This document shows, piece by piece, positions 54,986 to 64,000 of a stretch of DNA of 64,000 nucleotides (within the stretch, counting starts at the first letter, position 1; each line of letters begins with the position of its first letter). Origin of the DNA: CAADGU01 sp964581605 (GTDB lineage Bacteria; Chloroflexota; Anaerolineae; Promineifilales; Promineifilaceae); contig CAZOPF010000014.1 in NCBI GenBank assembly GCA_964581605.1, positions 9,733-73,732 of the forward strand, read 5' to 3'. The notes beneath the pieces are model-generated. The model had not been told where the DNA came from and did not search any database. It saw only the letters and a program-made list of their open reading frames with translations. The position numbers and the translations under genes are program-made.

Positions 54986-55061
54986 AGATTGGGAGATAAG
55001 GAGATTAAGAGATTGACTCTCCAATCTCCCAATCTCCCAATCTCCCAATCTCCCAATCTCC
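54982..55061. repeat. Two-armed word repeat (GAGATTGGGAGAT / CCAATCTC)
   Basis: The left arm iterates GAGATTGGGAGATAAGGAGA; the right arm repeats CCCAATCT about five times. It starts inside the stop codon of the regulator and ends at the ATG of the kinase. Confidence 0.85.
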
Positions 55062-57116
55062 ATGTCACCCACCGCTCCCCTCTCCCCCCCCCCATCTCAC
55101 CTGCTCATTGTGGATGACGAGCCGGAGATTGCCGAGTCGCTGGCCGATTATCTGGTGAAAAAAGAGGGGTTTGAGGTTTCTATTACCAGCGACGGGGAGC
55201 AAGCCATTTCATTCTTGCAATCTACGCTGCAAAACCGGGGGGAAATTGACCTGGTGCTGCTGGATATGCGGATGCCGAATCTGTCCGGGCTGGATGTGCT
55301 GACCTGGATTCGGGAACATCCTGACTTGCGCTACACGCGGGTGGTGCTGCTAACGGCCGCTGCCGGGAGCAGTGAAAAGGTGGAGGCGCTGACGGCCGGG
55401 GCCGACGACTACATCACCAAACCCTACCGCCCCCAGGAATTGCTGGCGCGGGTGAAAACGATTTTGCGTACCCAACAGTTGGAAAAGCAGCTCCAACGGC
55501 AGGGGCAGCAGTTGGCCGGGCTAAACCGGCTGGCGCAGACGGTGGCGGCGAAGCTAGAGCAAGCGGAGATATTGGAAGCGGCCGCCGAAGGCATCCACAC
55601 CCTTATGGAAGTTGAGCTGGCGGCCGTGCTGCTGCTGGAAGGGGGTAAACTGCGCTACAAAAACCTGCGCAACCAGGATGGCGACGTGCCCATCACCGCC
55701 CTGCCCTCTCTTGCCACCGATGACGGCTTGATGGGGCTGGCCTACGGCGAGCAGCAGGCCATTTATTTGAACCAGGCAATGGCTGACGGCCGTTACCGAC
55801 CCACCACCGACGCCCCCCCCAACTACGACGTACAATCGCTCATCATCGCCCCCTTGCTGGTGCGCGGGCGGGCGGTGGGTATCATGTGTGGTTATAACAA
55901 GCAAGACGGCCGTTTCACCGACTTTGACCTGGATATTTTCAACTCCCTCGCCAGTTCCGTTAGCGAAGCGGTGGAAAACGCCTGGCTCTTTCAGCGCATC
56001 CGCCAGCGCCAACAAGAACTGCTGGAAAACCGCAACACGCTGCAAGCGCTCATAGATGGCATTCCCAACCCGATTTACACCATCAGCGATGAGTGGCAAC
56101 TGGTAGCCGTGAACAAAAGTAAGGTAGATGAATTGGGGGCCGCGTTGGATGAACTGGTGGGGCAGGTGTGTTATCAGGCGTTTTACGGCCGTGCCACTCC
56201 CTGTAACCACTGCCTCATGGCCCACACCCTCCAGGAAAAAGTCGCCGAACACTGGACGCTCAACTACAAAGGCGAAGACCACCTGCCCCGCGAATGGGAC
56301 ATCAACGCCTACCCCATTCCCGGCAAACAGGCCAGTTCTGCCCGTGCCGTCATCGTCTGGCAAGATCGCACCGAAGAACGACGGCTGGAAAGTTCGCTGC
56401 TGCAAGCGGGCAAACTGGCAGCCATCGGCCAGTTGGCAGCCGGTGTGGCCCACGAAATCAACAATCCACTGACGGCCATCAACGCCAATGCGGAAATCCT
56501 GAAACTGACCATCCCGCCCGAAGATGAAAATTACGAATCGGTAGACCTGATCCAGCAGGCCGGCGAGCGTGCCGCCCGCGTGGTGCGTGGGCTGTTGGAT
56601 TTTGCCCGGCAAGAGCAATATGAGTTCACGGCCGGGGACATCAACAAATCTATCCATCAAACATTGGCCCTGGTGCAATATCAACTGCTGACGGCCGATA
56701 CCCAGGTCATACAAAACATGGCCGATGATCTGCCGCGTATTGTCGCCAGTTGGGAGCACCTCAAAAGTGTCTGGCTCAACCTGATTATCAATGCCCGCGA
56801 CGCGCTGCAAGGTTCACCCACCAACCGCCAAATTGAAATCACGACCCGGTTGGCCTCAGACCAGCCTTATGTGCAGGTTTTGTTCCGCGATAATGGCAAA
56901 GGAATGACGGCCGCAGAACTGGCTCATATCTTTGAACCGTTCTATACTACCAAAGACCCCGGCAAAGGCACCGGCCTGGGTTTAGCCACCAGCCACCGTA
57001 TCATTGAACAACATGGTGGCGAAATTAATGTAGTCAGCGCACCGGGAGAAGGAGCGACATTTATTGTAAGGCTGCCGGTGAACAACAATCAGGAGATTGG
57101 GAGATTAGGCGACTGA
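55062..57116 (+). CDS. Receiver-GAF-PAS histidine kinase
   Basis: A 684-residue cytoplasmic signalling protein. Receiver (about 10-135: LLIVDDEPEIAESL, LVLLDMRMPN, YITKPYRPQE), a coiled segment, GAF (about 165-315), PAS (about 330-440, with CNHCLMAH, a Cys pair), HisKA with GVAHEINNPLTAIN, and HATPase with WLNLIINARDAL, FRDNGKGM and GTGLGLATSHRI. The last residues QEIGRLGD come from an invading word repeat. A receiver at the front suggests a relay from another kinase. The PAS Cys pair might sense redox or metal, which is a guess. Confidence 0.9.
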   Translation: MSPTAPLSPPPSHLLIVDDEPEIAESLADYLVKKEGFEVSITSDGEQAISFLQSTLQNRGEIDLVLLDMRMPNLSGLDVLTWIREHPDLRYTRVVLLTAAAGSSEKVEALTAGADDYITKPYRPQELLARVKTILRTQQLEKQLQRQGQQLAGLNRLAQTVAAKLEQAEILEAAAEGIHTLMEVELAAVLLLEGGKLRYKNLRNQDGDVPITALPSLATDDGLMGLAYGEQQAIYLNQAMADGRYRPTTDAPPNYDVQSLIIAPLLVRGRAVGIMCGYNKQDGRFTDFDLDIFNSLASSVSEAVENAWLFQRIRQRQQELLENRNTLQALIDGIPNPIYTISDEWQLVAVNKSKVDELGAALDELVGQVCYQAFYGRATPCNHCLMAHTLQEKVAEHWTLNYKGEDHLPREWDINAYPIPGKQASSARAVIVWQDRTEERRLESSLLQAGKLAAIGQLAAGVAHEINNPLTAINANAEILKLTIPPEDENYESVDLIQQAGERAARVVRGLLDFARQEQYEFTAGDINKSIHQTLALVQYQLLTADTQVIQNMADDLPRIVASWEHLKSVWLNLIINARDALQGSPTNRQIEITTRLASDQPYVQVLFRDNGKGMTAAELAHIFEPFYTTKDPGKGTGLGLATSHRIIEQHGGEINVVSAPGEGATFIVRLPVNNNQEIGRLGD

Positions 57117-57138
57117 GTTTTAGTCTCTTGATCTCCTA
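57091..57138. repeat. Two-armed word repeat (GGAGATTGGGAGATTAG / TAGTCTCTTGATCTCC)
   Basis: It includes the last codons and the stop of the kinase gene and ends before the PucR gene. Same word family as 40974 and 54982. Confidence 0.75.
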
Positions 57139-57144
57139 AAGAAT

Positions 57145-58794
57145 ATGAGCAATCAGCCTTCGCATGGTGAAGTGAATATCAGTGATGTGCTGCGGCTGGC
57201 GTTGCCATTGCAAACGGCCGTAGCTGCTGGCAAAGACCCCGCTCGTCGCAAAGTGGATTGGGTAGTTGTCCTGACTTCCTGGGATAATCTGCCCTTGCAA
57301 GCACAGGCACACGATCTGGTCATTCTGCCGCCTGCTTTGCAGGAGCGTCTCCCAGACAAACTATTTATCTCCAAACTGCACACCCTGGCGGAACTGGACG
57401 TGGCGGGCATTTTGATATTTCAGGCGGTGTCTGAACAAACGGCCGTCGCAGGCACCCGGCTCGATCTACCCTTGCTGATAGCCCCGCCAGAAACCTCCGT
57501 GCGCGAAGCTAACCGGGCCATTGCCGCCTTGTTGGTAGACCGCTACGCCGCCACCACCGAACGCGGCTTGCAGCTATACCGCACCCTGTCCGAAATGTCC
57601 CGCGAAGAGCAGGGTATTCCGGCCATGACTGATGTGATCGCCAAACTGACCGGCAAAATTGTGGTCGTGCAGGATAAACGGCTGGAAATTAAGGCCATCA
57701 GCGTTCCCGCTTCCAACACGTTGGATGTGGAAAAAATCGTAGAAGAGCTGACCCAGCGTGAAGAACTGCCCCCTGTTTTGCGCAACCGCAAAGCGGCCGC
57801 CCGCGCCCGCCAGAGCCATTGGCAGCAAATTTTGCCCATTGAAAATATCGGCCGTCTGGTCAGCCCCATTATTTCCGGCGACCGGGCACGCGGCTATCTC
57901 TCGTTAATTGGTCTGGCCGATGAACTGGACTTGCTCGATCAGCAGGCGGTGGAACATGGAGCGGCCGCCTTTGCCCTGGAGATGGCGAAGGCTAAAGCGG
58001 TGAGTGAGGCCAAAAAAGCGCTGCGCGGCGACTTTTTGGAAGGGTTGCTGGCGGGCACGCTGCCACCACGCGAAATTGACCGATTGGCCAGTCGGTTAGA
58101 CCACGAAACCAATACGCCCCACGCCGTGATGACGTTTACCTGGGTACGGAAAGATGCACCCTCACTGCGCCGGTTGGAAACGGCCGTGAACTGGGCACTC
58201 TCCACACACGGCCGGGCGGCCCTCGTCCATATCTACGGCGGCGCACACGTCTGCATCTTCCAGGAACTCCGCACCGAAAATGATATGGATACCGCCCATG
58301 AACTGGGGCGGCGTATTCTGGAACAGGTACGTACCGAATTCCCCAAAGAAAGCCTGATTGCCGGTATGAGCGGGCCAACTTCATCGCTGGCTGACTGGCC
58401 GCGCATTTATGGCGAAGCGTTACAGGCGATGCAGCTCAGCGAACGGCTGCAAATTCAGGATGAAGTGGTGGAATTTGGCAGCCTGGGGGTGTACCGCCTG
58501 TTGGGACAACTGGAAGATATTCCCGCCGTGCGCAGCTTCACGCGGCAGGTGATTGGGCCGTTGATTGAGTATGACGAGCGGCACAACAGTGCCCTGGTGC
58601 AAACAATTGACGCTTATTTCAACCATCACGGCAACATCAGCCAGACGGCCGAATCCCTCTTTGTGCATCGCAACACCCTACTGTACCGGCTGGAGCGCAT
58701 CCAGGAACTCACCGGGCACGACCTGAACCAGGCTAATATGCGCCTGGGGCTGAACCTGGCCCTGAAATTGTGGCAGTTGCGTTCGGATAAGTAG
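57145..58794 (+). CDS. PucR-family transcriptional regulator
   Basis: A 549-residue protein. Residues about 10-150 form a purine-catabolism-regulator-like domain (ISDVLRLALPLQTAVAAG, LVILPPALQERLPDKLFISK). The central portion is a GAF-like or CdaR-like region (LAGTLPPREIDRLASRLDHE). At the C-terminus is a PucR-type helix-turn-helix: VQTIDAYFNHHGNISQTAES, LFVHRNTLLYRLERIQELTG. Targets are not visible. It follows the kinase gene by 28 bases and is probably co-transcribed. Confidence 0.88.
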   Translation: MSNQPSHGEVNISDVLRLALPLQTAVAAGKDPARRKVDWVVVLTSWDNLPLQAQAHDLVILPPALQERLPDKLFISKLHTLAELDVAGILIFQAVSEQTAVAGTRLDLPLLIAPPETSVREANRAIAALLVDRYAATTERGLQLYRTLSEMSREEQGIPAMTDVIAKLTGKIVVVQDKRLEIKAISVPASNTLDVEKIVEELTQREELPPVLRNRKAAARARQSHWQQILPIENIGRLVSPIISGDRARGYLSLIGLADELDLLDQQAVEHGAAAFALEMAKAKAVSEAKKALRGDFLEGLLAGTLPPREIDRLASRLDHETNTPHAVMTFTWVRKDAPSLRRLETAVNWALSTHGRAALVHIYGGAHVCIFQELRTENDMDTAHELGRRILEQVRTEFPKESLIAGMSGPTSSLADWPRIYGEALQAMQLSERLQIQDEVVEFGSLGVYRLLGQLEDIPAVRSFTRQVIGPLIEYDERHNSALVQTIDAYFNHHGNISQTAESLFVHRNTLLYRLERIQELTGHDLNQANMRLGLNLALKLWQLRSDK

Positions 58795-59202
58795 AGTGGC
58801 CCGGCCTTGAACACCGGCACCGGCCGCAGCAGGGGAAATGATGCGCAACACATTCAGGAACCGCTTGATAAAAGATATTGATTCAGGCTTATTAGTGGCG
58901 TCTTTTCAAGCTCCATCGGTTTTGCTGTTGTTTTATTGATCATCAATCTTGTTAAGGATTTTGAGGATATGGTCAATAACGCTTTGGAAAGGTTCATTGC
59001 GTATAACTGATGCTATTCTCCCCTGAAAAGCCAAAGAGGGCGATGTTGTCATCGCCCTCTTTGATTCCCACTATTTCCCACTGAACCGCGCATTTCAGCA
59101 CAAGTCAGGATGAAGTGTAGGGGATTGAGCCATGAATCTCTACAGTTAAGTTACCAGAAATGAGAGTGCTCCCCTTTGGTGAAAGTGCCCAGATCACACC
59201 TG
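58795..59202. other. Spacer between convergent genes
   Basis: About 410 bases. It has a strong hairpin at 59033-59062. Bases 58872-59010 stay open in one frame and would encode a hydrophobic stretch (GFAVVLLIINLVKDFEDMVN) without a clear start, so this may be the remnant of a small membrane-protein gene. The rest shows nothing I can name. Confidence 0.45.
59033..59062. terminator. Bidirectional hairpin terminator
   Basis: AAAGAGGGCGATG and CATCGCCCTCTTT, perfect 13-bp stem, loop TTGT. The A-rich and T-rich ends let it serve both strands. Confidence 0.8.
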
Positions 59203-62200
59203 TCACGAGTGATAGTTGGCCGATGCGGGGGGGAGATGTTGGCGCACGGCCGTAACCAATTCGTCCAATGAGTAAGGCTTTTGCAAAAAGGCAACAGGCT
59301 CTTCACCAAAACCCCGGATGGCTTCCACTTCGTTATACCCAGACGTGAGGATGACCCGAACATCTGCATTGCATGCTTTGAGCTGGTTAAAGATTTCTTC
59401 GCCACGCAGGCCAGGCAGCGAGAGATCCAACAACACCAGGTCAATTTGATCACGATGCTGTTGATAAGTAGCAATAGCCGTTTCGCCATCAAAAGCGATA
59501 ACTGTCTCAATTTGCTCCAGTTCTAAAATATCTGTAATGGTTTCACAAACGGCCGGTTCATCATCAATAACCAACACCCGGCCAGAGTTGGTACGGGCAG
59601 GCGTGCGCGAATGCGTGATATTTACTATTTCTGGCAAGGCCGGAAAAAGCATTTCAAAGTTAGCGCCAGCGCCGGGTTTGCTAACTACCCGAACGCCCCC
59701 CCTATGCCCACGAATGATGCCCAACACGGCCGCCAGCCCCAATCCCCTCCCGGTAAATCGGGTGGTAAAAAAGGGTTCAAACAGCCGGGGGAGAGTTGCT
59801 GCATCTATCCCTTCGCCGTTGTCTTCCACAGTGAGCACCAGATAATTGCCTGGCGACAAAGGGAAATTGGTCAATTGCCAATACACATCATCCGTGATGC
59901 TGACAGGGCGCACGGCCGTTGCCAGCCGAATGATGCCGTCTCGATTGCCAATCGCTTCATTGCTGTTGAGCACTAAATTGAGCAACAACTGTTGTAGCTG
60001 ACCGGGATCCCCCTCCATCATCGGGAGGTTAGCTGCCAGATCAAGTTCTATGGAGATGTGCGAACTCACCGACACGCGCAGCAAGTGTAAATAATCTTGA
60101 ATCAGCGTGTTGAGGTGGAGGGGCACGGCCGTAAATTGCCCATGACCCGAATACGCCAACATTTGTTGGGTGAGAACAGCGGCTCGTTCAGTGGCTTCCA
60201 TCGCCTTTTGCAAATGACGAATGGCCGGGCTGTCGGCCGGTAATTTGGCTATGGCCAGGGAAGTTTGGGCCATCATGCCCACCAATAAATTATTGAAATC
60301 ATGGGCTACACCACCGGCCAAAATACCCAGGCTTTCCATTTTCTGGGCATAATGCAGCACCGCTTTCGTCTTGTTGCGTTGGGTAATATCCCTGGCAGCC
60401 AGCACAACGGCCGTCACCCGCTCCTCTTCGTCCCTTACCGGCGACAAAATATACTCCACATCACGCAGCCCCTGGCTGCTCATCATCTGCACTTCGCCAT
60501 GAATGGGTTTTCCCGTGCGGAAAATCTCCTCTCCATCTTGCTCGATCCGGGCCATAATGTCCGGCGGCAAGAAAGCCAGATCATCCATCGTTTTGCCTGA
60601 TACATCGGCCGCGGAAAGATGATGAGCCTGGAGCATGGAAGAACTGGCAAAAGTGATACGGCCGTCCCGATCATACACAACAAATTGATCCGGCATTGTA
60701 GACAGCACCACCTCAAACATTCGCGCCTGCTGCACAATTTCCGCTGCCATCGCCCGCAATTTGTCCTCTGACCATTTGCGTTCAATAGCGGCCGCCACCT
60801 GGCCAGACACAAAAAACAGCAGTTGTTTTTCCCGTTCTGTATACGCCAGCCCATCGCGGTAACTTTGCACCACAATCGCCCCAAACACCTTTGCCTGTGT
60901 CCGCAGCGGCACACCCAGCCACACCTCTGGCATGGCCCCCAACACTTGCAGCAAATCTAACTGCATGAGCCGTTTCAACTCCATGCGCGAAAGTAGCTGT
61001 GGCTGCCCGGATTCAATGACATAAGCTGTTAACCCCCCGCTACCATCAAACGGCCGCCCATCATAACTATCTTCCTCGTCCACAAAATAGGGCAAATGGA
61101 TCAGCCCCGTTTCTTCTATTACCAGAGCGATATAAAAGTTTTGCACATCCATCAGATCGCTCAAAATTGTATGGATAGCGGGGTAAATCTGCTCCAGGCT
61201 GAAATCGGCGTTGGCTACTGTGGCAATACGGTAGAGCGTTGATTGCAGCATTTCTGCCTGCTTGCGTTCGGTAATATCAGAAATACTGCCTTCCAGGAAC
61301 AGCATTTTCCCCTGTTCATCAAAAACACCTTTGCCAAACTCTTCCACCCATCGCCACGCCCCAGAACGATGCCGTATACGATAAACAAGATGATATAGAC
61401 CTGGTCTAGACCTTTCCACGGCATCTGGCTGAATAACCAGGGAATCATCAGGATGATAGAGGTCCCGAAAGCTGATTTCGCCATTCAAAAACCGCTCTTT
61501 GGGGTAGCCCGTAAGCGTTTCCACGGCATCATTAAGATAGAGCATGTCAAAGGTGTAATTGTTGACACATTGGTATATAACGCCTGGTATGTTTTCGGTC
61601 AGCAAGTGCATCTTTTCCCGGCTGCGGCCGATTTCCTGGAAGAGGCGGGCGTTTTCGAGGGCAATTGCCAGATGATTGGCCAATGCGATAACGGCCGAAC
61701 AACTTTCGGCCGTCAGGCGCTGGTCAGCCAGGTAAAGAAACCCTTTCACCTGCCCCTCTATGTACAAAGGGGCGAGTATGCCCGGCGTTCGGCCAAAGAC
61801 GGTGACAAGTTGTTTCACAAACGGCCGTGCCTTTTCCACCATGAGCGTCTGCAACAAAGCTGTATTATCCGGCAAAAACACGACCGATTCGTTGAGCAAG
61901 GTGGTTGTGTATGGCCCCAATAAGGTGGCTGGATACTGAAATCCAGTGGCCGTTTGCCCCGCAATCTTTTCAAACCGGCGCAACATTCGCAAAATGCGTG
62001 GCGGGAAAACGACTGATGTCATCGTTAAAACGGTGTAGGTATCATCAAACCAATTGATGCTACCCTGCAACCCAAGTGCCGTCATCTGTTCTCGGAACGT
62101 ATCATAGACGGCCGTTTCTGAATGAGCCGCCCGCTGTAATGCGGCCGCTGCCGTATTTAACACTTCCCAAAAGTTGATGCCCTTCTGGGCCGGGCCAGAC

Positions 62201-62238
62201 ATCTGTTTATTTGTGCGCTTTCCCTGCGACATACTCAT
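59203..62238 (-). CDS. Hybrid histidine kinase with GAF/PAS domains and C-terminal receiver
   Basis: A 1011-residue protein, no transmembrane segment. In order: a GAF-like domain (about 30-200), PAS (210-335, with DISFRDLYHPDD-type features and GSISDITERKQAE), GAF (340-490), PAS (500-630), HisKA with GGVAHDFNNLLVGMM (about 650), HATPase with LLLNLVLNSNEAIGNRDG, VEDNGEGIDAATLPR and GRGLGLAAVLGIIRG, and a receiver (about 880-1000) with RVLVIDDEPAVCETI, LVLLDLSLPG and LQKPYSLDE. It should sense intracellular small molecules or redox state and pass phosphate by a relay. The HDFNN type is typical of hybrid kinases. Confidence 0.92.
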   Translation of the reverse strand: MSMSQGKRTNKQMSGPAQKGINFWEVLNTAAAALQRAAHSETAVYDTFREQMTALGLQGSINWFDDTYTVLTMTSVVFPPRILRMLRRFEKIAGQTATGFQYPATLLGPYTTTLLNESVVFLPDNTALLQTLMVEKARPFVKQLVTVFGRTPGILAPLYIEGQVKGFLYLADQRLTAESCSAVIALANHLAIALENARLFQEIGRSREKMHLLTENIPGVIYQCVNNYTFDMLYLNDAVETLTGYPKERFLNGEISFRDLYHPDDSLVIQPDAVERSRPGLYHLVYRIRHRSGAWRWVEEFGKGVFDEQGKMLFLEGSISDITERKQAEMLQSTLYRIATVANADFSLEQIYPAIHTILSDLMDVQNFYIALVIEETGLIHLPYFVDEEDSYDGRPFDGSGGLTAYVIESGQPQLLSRMELKRLMQLDLLQVLGAMPEVWLGVPLRTQAKVFGAIVVQSYRDGLAYTEREKQLLFFVSGQVAAAIERKWSEDKLRAMAAEIVQQARMFEVVLSTMPDQFVVYDRDGRITFASSSMLQAHHLSAADVSGKTMDDLAFLPPDIMARIEQDGEEIFRTGKPIHGEVQMMSSQGLRDVEYILSPVRDEEERVTAVVLAARDITQRNKTKAVLHYAQKMESLGILAGGVAHDFNNLLVGMMAQTSLAIAKLPADSPAIRHLQKAMEATERAAVLTQQMLAYSGHGQFTAVPLHLNTLIQDYLHLLRVSVSSHISIELDLAANLPMMEGDPGQLQQLLLNLVLNSNEAIGNRDGIIRLATAVRPVSITDDVYWQLTNFPLSPGNYLVLTVEDNGEGIDAATLPRLFEPFFTTRFTGRGLGLAAVLGIIRGHRGGVRVVSKPGAGANFEMLFPALPEIVNITHSRTPARTNSGRVLVIDDEPAVCETITDILELEQIETVIAFDGETAIATYQQHRDQIDLVLLDLSLPGLRGEEIFNQLKACNADVRVILTSGYNEVEAIRGFGEEPVAFLQKPYSLDELVTAVRQHLPPASANYHS

Positions 62239-62391
62239 TTTTCAGCCACATCCATCATCTAGCTAACCACTCGTACCACCTGCCAACATAGTGTAACATA
62301 AGATGCCGGGATGAAAATTGGCGTATCGCCTGACAATTTGCTCACTCTTGCTCTTTTCCTCACCCGGCCAAACCATCCCGCTCAACACCCT

Positions 62392-63225
62392 ATGAATTAC
62401 TTTTCAGAACAACCACTATTTGCACAGCCGGTTGTCGTCATTGATACAGAAACGACCGGCCTGATACCAGAACTGGGGCATCGTGTGATCGAAATAGCGG
62501 CCGTGCGGTTGGAAAACGGCCGCGAAACTGCCCAATTTTCCACATTGCTCAACCCCGGCCGGCCGCTAGACCCCGCAGCCAGCCGTGTAAGCGGCATTAC
62601 CAATGCCGATCTGGTCGGCCAGCCTGCTTTTGCGGAAATGTCAGCACAACTCCTAACCCTTATTGATGGTGCGCTGCTGGTTGCTCATAACGCTCCTTTC
62701 GATGCTGCTTTTATTGGAATGGAACTGTTCATCCATTTCCGGCAGCAACAGATCACACCCATTAGCCCGCCTAACCCCTGGCTGTGTACATTGGAATTGG
62801 CTCGCCGCTGCTTTCACTTTGATCACAACAACCTGGGAGCGGTCGCCCAACAGCTTGGTGTGCGCATGGGCCGGGCACACCGGGCGCTGGGAGATGTTTA
62901 CACCACCGCCGAAATTCTGAAACGCATGGCGCGGGAACTGGCAAAACAACGTCTCATTTCTGTGGATGATCTGTTGTTTGCCCAAGGCGGCCCTGTTTAC
63001 ACCCCACCGCCGCCGGTCATTACTTTGCCACCCGTTATTGAAGAAGCGTTGGCAAACGGCCGTACCCTTTCCATCCTGTATGGTGATACAACCAGCACAT
63101 GGCGCACCATCACCCCTTATTATCCCACCCTTCACCAGGGCCAAACCTACCTCATCGCCTATTGCCACGCCCGCCAGGAGCAGCGCACCTTTCGACTTGA
63201 TCGAATTATGAATTATGAATTATGA
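62392..63225 (+). CDS. DnaQ-like 3'-5' exonuclease fused to a WYL-like domain
   Basis: A 277-residue protein. Residues about 15-190 are a DEDDh exonuclease: VVIDTETTGLIPELGHRVIE (Asp-Glu), LLVAHNAPFDAAFIGME, and RAHRALGDVYTTAEIL (His and Asp). Residues about 215-277 (ALANGRTLSILYGDTTSTWR, YLIAYCHARQEQRTFRLDRI) match the WYL fold, which binds nucleic acids or nucleotides. Start at the ATG at 62392; the ORF opens 27 codons upstream, without motif content. The end reads through AATTATGAATTATG, a short repeat. Confidence 0.85.
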   Translation: MNYFSEQPLFAQPVVVIDTETTGLIPELGHRVIEIAAVRLENGRETAQFSTLLNPGRPLDPAASRVSGITNADLVGQPAFAEMSAQLLTLIDGALLVAHNAPFDAAFIGMELFIHFRQQQITPISPPNPWLCTLELARRCFHFDHNNLGAVAQQLGVRMGRAHRALGDVYTTAEILKRMARELAKQRLISVDDLLFAQGGPVYTPPPPVITLPPVIEEALANGRTLSILYGDTTSTWRTITPYYPTLHQGQTYLIAYCHARQEQRTFRLDRIMNYEL

Positions 63226-63244
63226 AGAGGTGGAGATGTTTCTG

Positions 63245-63907
63245 TCACCCCATCAGCTCATCCAGCCGGGCCGCCACTTCATGCAGCGAGGGGTAGACGG
63301 CCGTGACATGGCTAAAGTCTGCATCGGCGGTATGGCCGTTGGGAATAGCGATGACCGACATACCAGCCGTAATAGCGGCCTGGCTGCCCGGCGCCGAATC
63401 TTCCAATGCCAGGCAGTCGGCCGGGGCAATGCCCAACCGTGCCGCCGCCAACAAATAGAGATCGGGAGCTGGTTTGCCATGGGCCACTTCGTCACCGCAG
63501 GCAGTGGCATACACCGTATCGGCCAGCCCTATCTGCGCCAATATCTCGGTGACATGGCGGCGGCTACTGGACGAAGCCACCGCCCAGGGGATATTCCGGG
63601 CGGCAATAGCTGCCTGTAACTCCATCAGGCCAGGCATCACCGGCACACCCTGCGCCCGGATGCGGGCATAAATGTCCGCCCGCCGGGCAATCATGTCGGG
63701 CACACTCAGCGGAACGGCAAAGGCTTCACGGATAAGCGAGGCGCTCACATCAGCACGCAGCCCGATGATCCGGCTCTGCATTTCGTCGCTGATCTGGCCG
63801 CCATACGGCCGTAAAAATTCATCCCACGCCTGCCGCGACAATGGCTCGCTATCCACCATCAGCCCATCCATATCAAATACAATCGCACGTAATTGTTTCA
63901 ATACCAT
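63245..63907 (-). CDS. HAD phosphatase, beta-phosphoglucomutase-like
   Basis: A 220-residue hydrolase. AIVFDMDGLMVDSEPLSRQA (nucleophile Asp), VASSSSRRHV (motif II), GKPAPDLYLLAAARLG (motif III) and ALEDSAPGSQAAITAGM (motif IV) fit the PGM/phosphatase subgroup with the Glu after the D of motif IV replaced by ED. The cap domain lies at about 15-80. Substrate unknown: sugar phosphates or pseudouridine-5'-phosphate are typical. Confidence 0.88.
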   Translation of the reverse strand: MVLKQLRAIVFDMDGLMVDSEPLSRQAWDEFLRPYGGQISDEMQSRIIGLRADVSASLIREAFAVPLSVPDMIARRADIYARIRAQGVPVMPGLMELQAAIAARNIPWAVASSSSRRHVTEILAQIGLADTVYATACGDEVAHGKPAPDLYLLAAARLGIAPADCLALEDSAPGSQAAITAGMSVIAIPNGHTADADFSHVTAVYPSLHEVAARLDELMG

Positions 63908-63913
63908 CTCCTT

Positions 63914-64000
63914 GTGTTTGGGTGTTTGAGTGTTTGGGTGTTTGAGTGTTTGAGTGTTTGGGTGTTTGGGTGTTTGGGTGTTTGGGTGTTTGAGTGTTTG
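63914..64000. repeat. Tandem TGTTTGRG repeat (runs off the window)
   Basis: About ten 8-bp units alternating TGTTTGGG and TGTTTGAG, upstream of the HAD gene. It belongs to the word-repeat type; any complementary arm would lie past base 64000. Confidence 0.9.

Noticed and set aside
54982..55061. CRISPR-like array
   Set aside because: The repeats are short words of complementary arms without unique spacers.
55554..56810. 418-codon minus-strand frame opposite the receiver-GAF-PAS kinase
   Set aside because: The plus strand has complete kinase motifs; the antisense product is composition-driven.
63914..64000. CRISPR-like array
   Set aside because: The unit is only 8 bp with no spacers, so it is a simple tandem repeat.

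Overview
The window looks like a draft-assembly contig from an uncultured member of the Chloroflexota, most like the Anaerolineae and their relatives. That is my inference from gene content: peptide-binding lipoproteins with long Thr/Val-rich linkers, a Tad pilus locus without an outer-membrane secretin, DegS/NarL-type and multi-PAS/GAF signalling proteins, GT-C envelope glycosyltransferases, and a diaphorase-type NuoEF/HoxU pair. GC content is moderate, and a run of exactly 100 N interrupts metH, so the sequence comes from a draft or metagenome assembly.

Layout. 0-3.3 kb: the 5' end of a permease, then a NADH:acceptor diaphorase module (NuoEF fusion and HoxU-like protein) split by a DUF4160/DUF2442 pair. 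3.4-8.7 kb: ribonuclease D, a beta-CASP RNA nuclease, a hypothetical protein, 2-amino-3-ketobutyrate CoA ligase and an HNH nuclease. 8.7-17.5 kb (minus strand): NarL-type regulator and DegS-like kinase, a CpaE-CpaF-TadB-TadC pilus core, ComF, hibernation factor HPF and a low-molecular-weight phosphatase. 17.7-24.8 kb (minus): a translationally coupled glycan operon (dolichol-phosphate-mannose-synthase-like, methyltransferase, GT2, three multispanning membrane proteins). 25-27 kb: HAD hydrolase and a receiver-Roadblock protein. 27.2-33.9 kb (minus): a complete oppABCDF peptide importer. 34.3-38.6 kb: HExxH protein, TPR protein, MenG/UbiE and a CorC/HlyC-type protein.

38.7-46.4 kb is the accessory-looking part. 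A SAM-I riboswitch with its own terminator precedes DUF4259, an unknown gene, a lipoprotein and metH. Two toxin-antitoxin-like pairs (DUF433/DUF5615 and HicB/HicA) follow, separated by a decayed second copy of the metH 3' end. 46.4-53.8 kb: S9 peptidase, FHA protein, TM-helix-repeat channel, M1 aminopeptidase and a Memo-family protein. 54 kb: tRNA-Leu(GAG) with a near-consensus promoter and a terminator. 54.3-64 kb: a signalling block (OmpR regulator, receiver-GAF-PAS kinase, PucR-type regulator, large hybrid kinase), an exonuclease-WYL fusion and a HAD phosphatase.

The most unusual signals are not genes. (1) The palindrome ACGGCCGT occurs about 105 times by my manual count, against one or two expected by chance. 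It is in all coding frames, like the cyanobacterial HIP1 repeat but with a different word. (2) Many gene ends carry short iterated 'words', often followed by the same word reverse-complemented, with a different word at different loci. These hairpins often supply the stop codons. They also appear inside metH and in the variable stem of the SAM riboswitch. (3) The 3' end of metH is duplicated around a toxin-antitoxin cassette. The Tad/ComF/HPF block and the opp operon are poor in ACGGCCGT.
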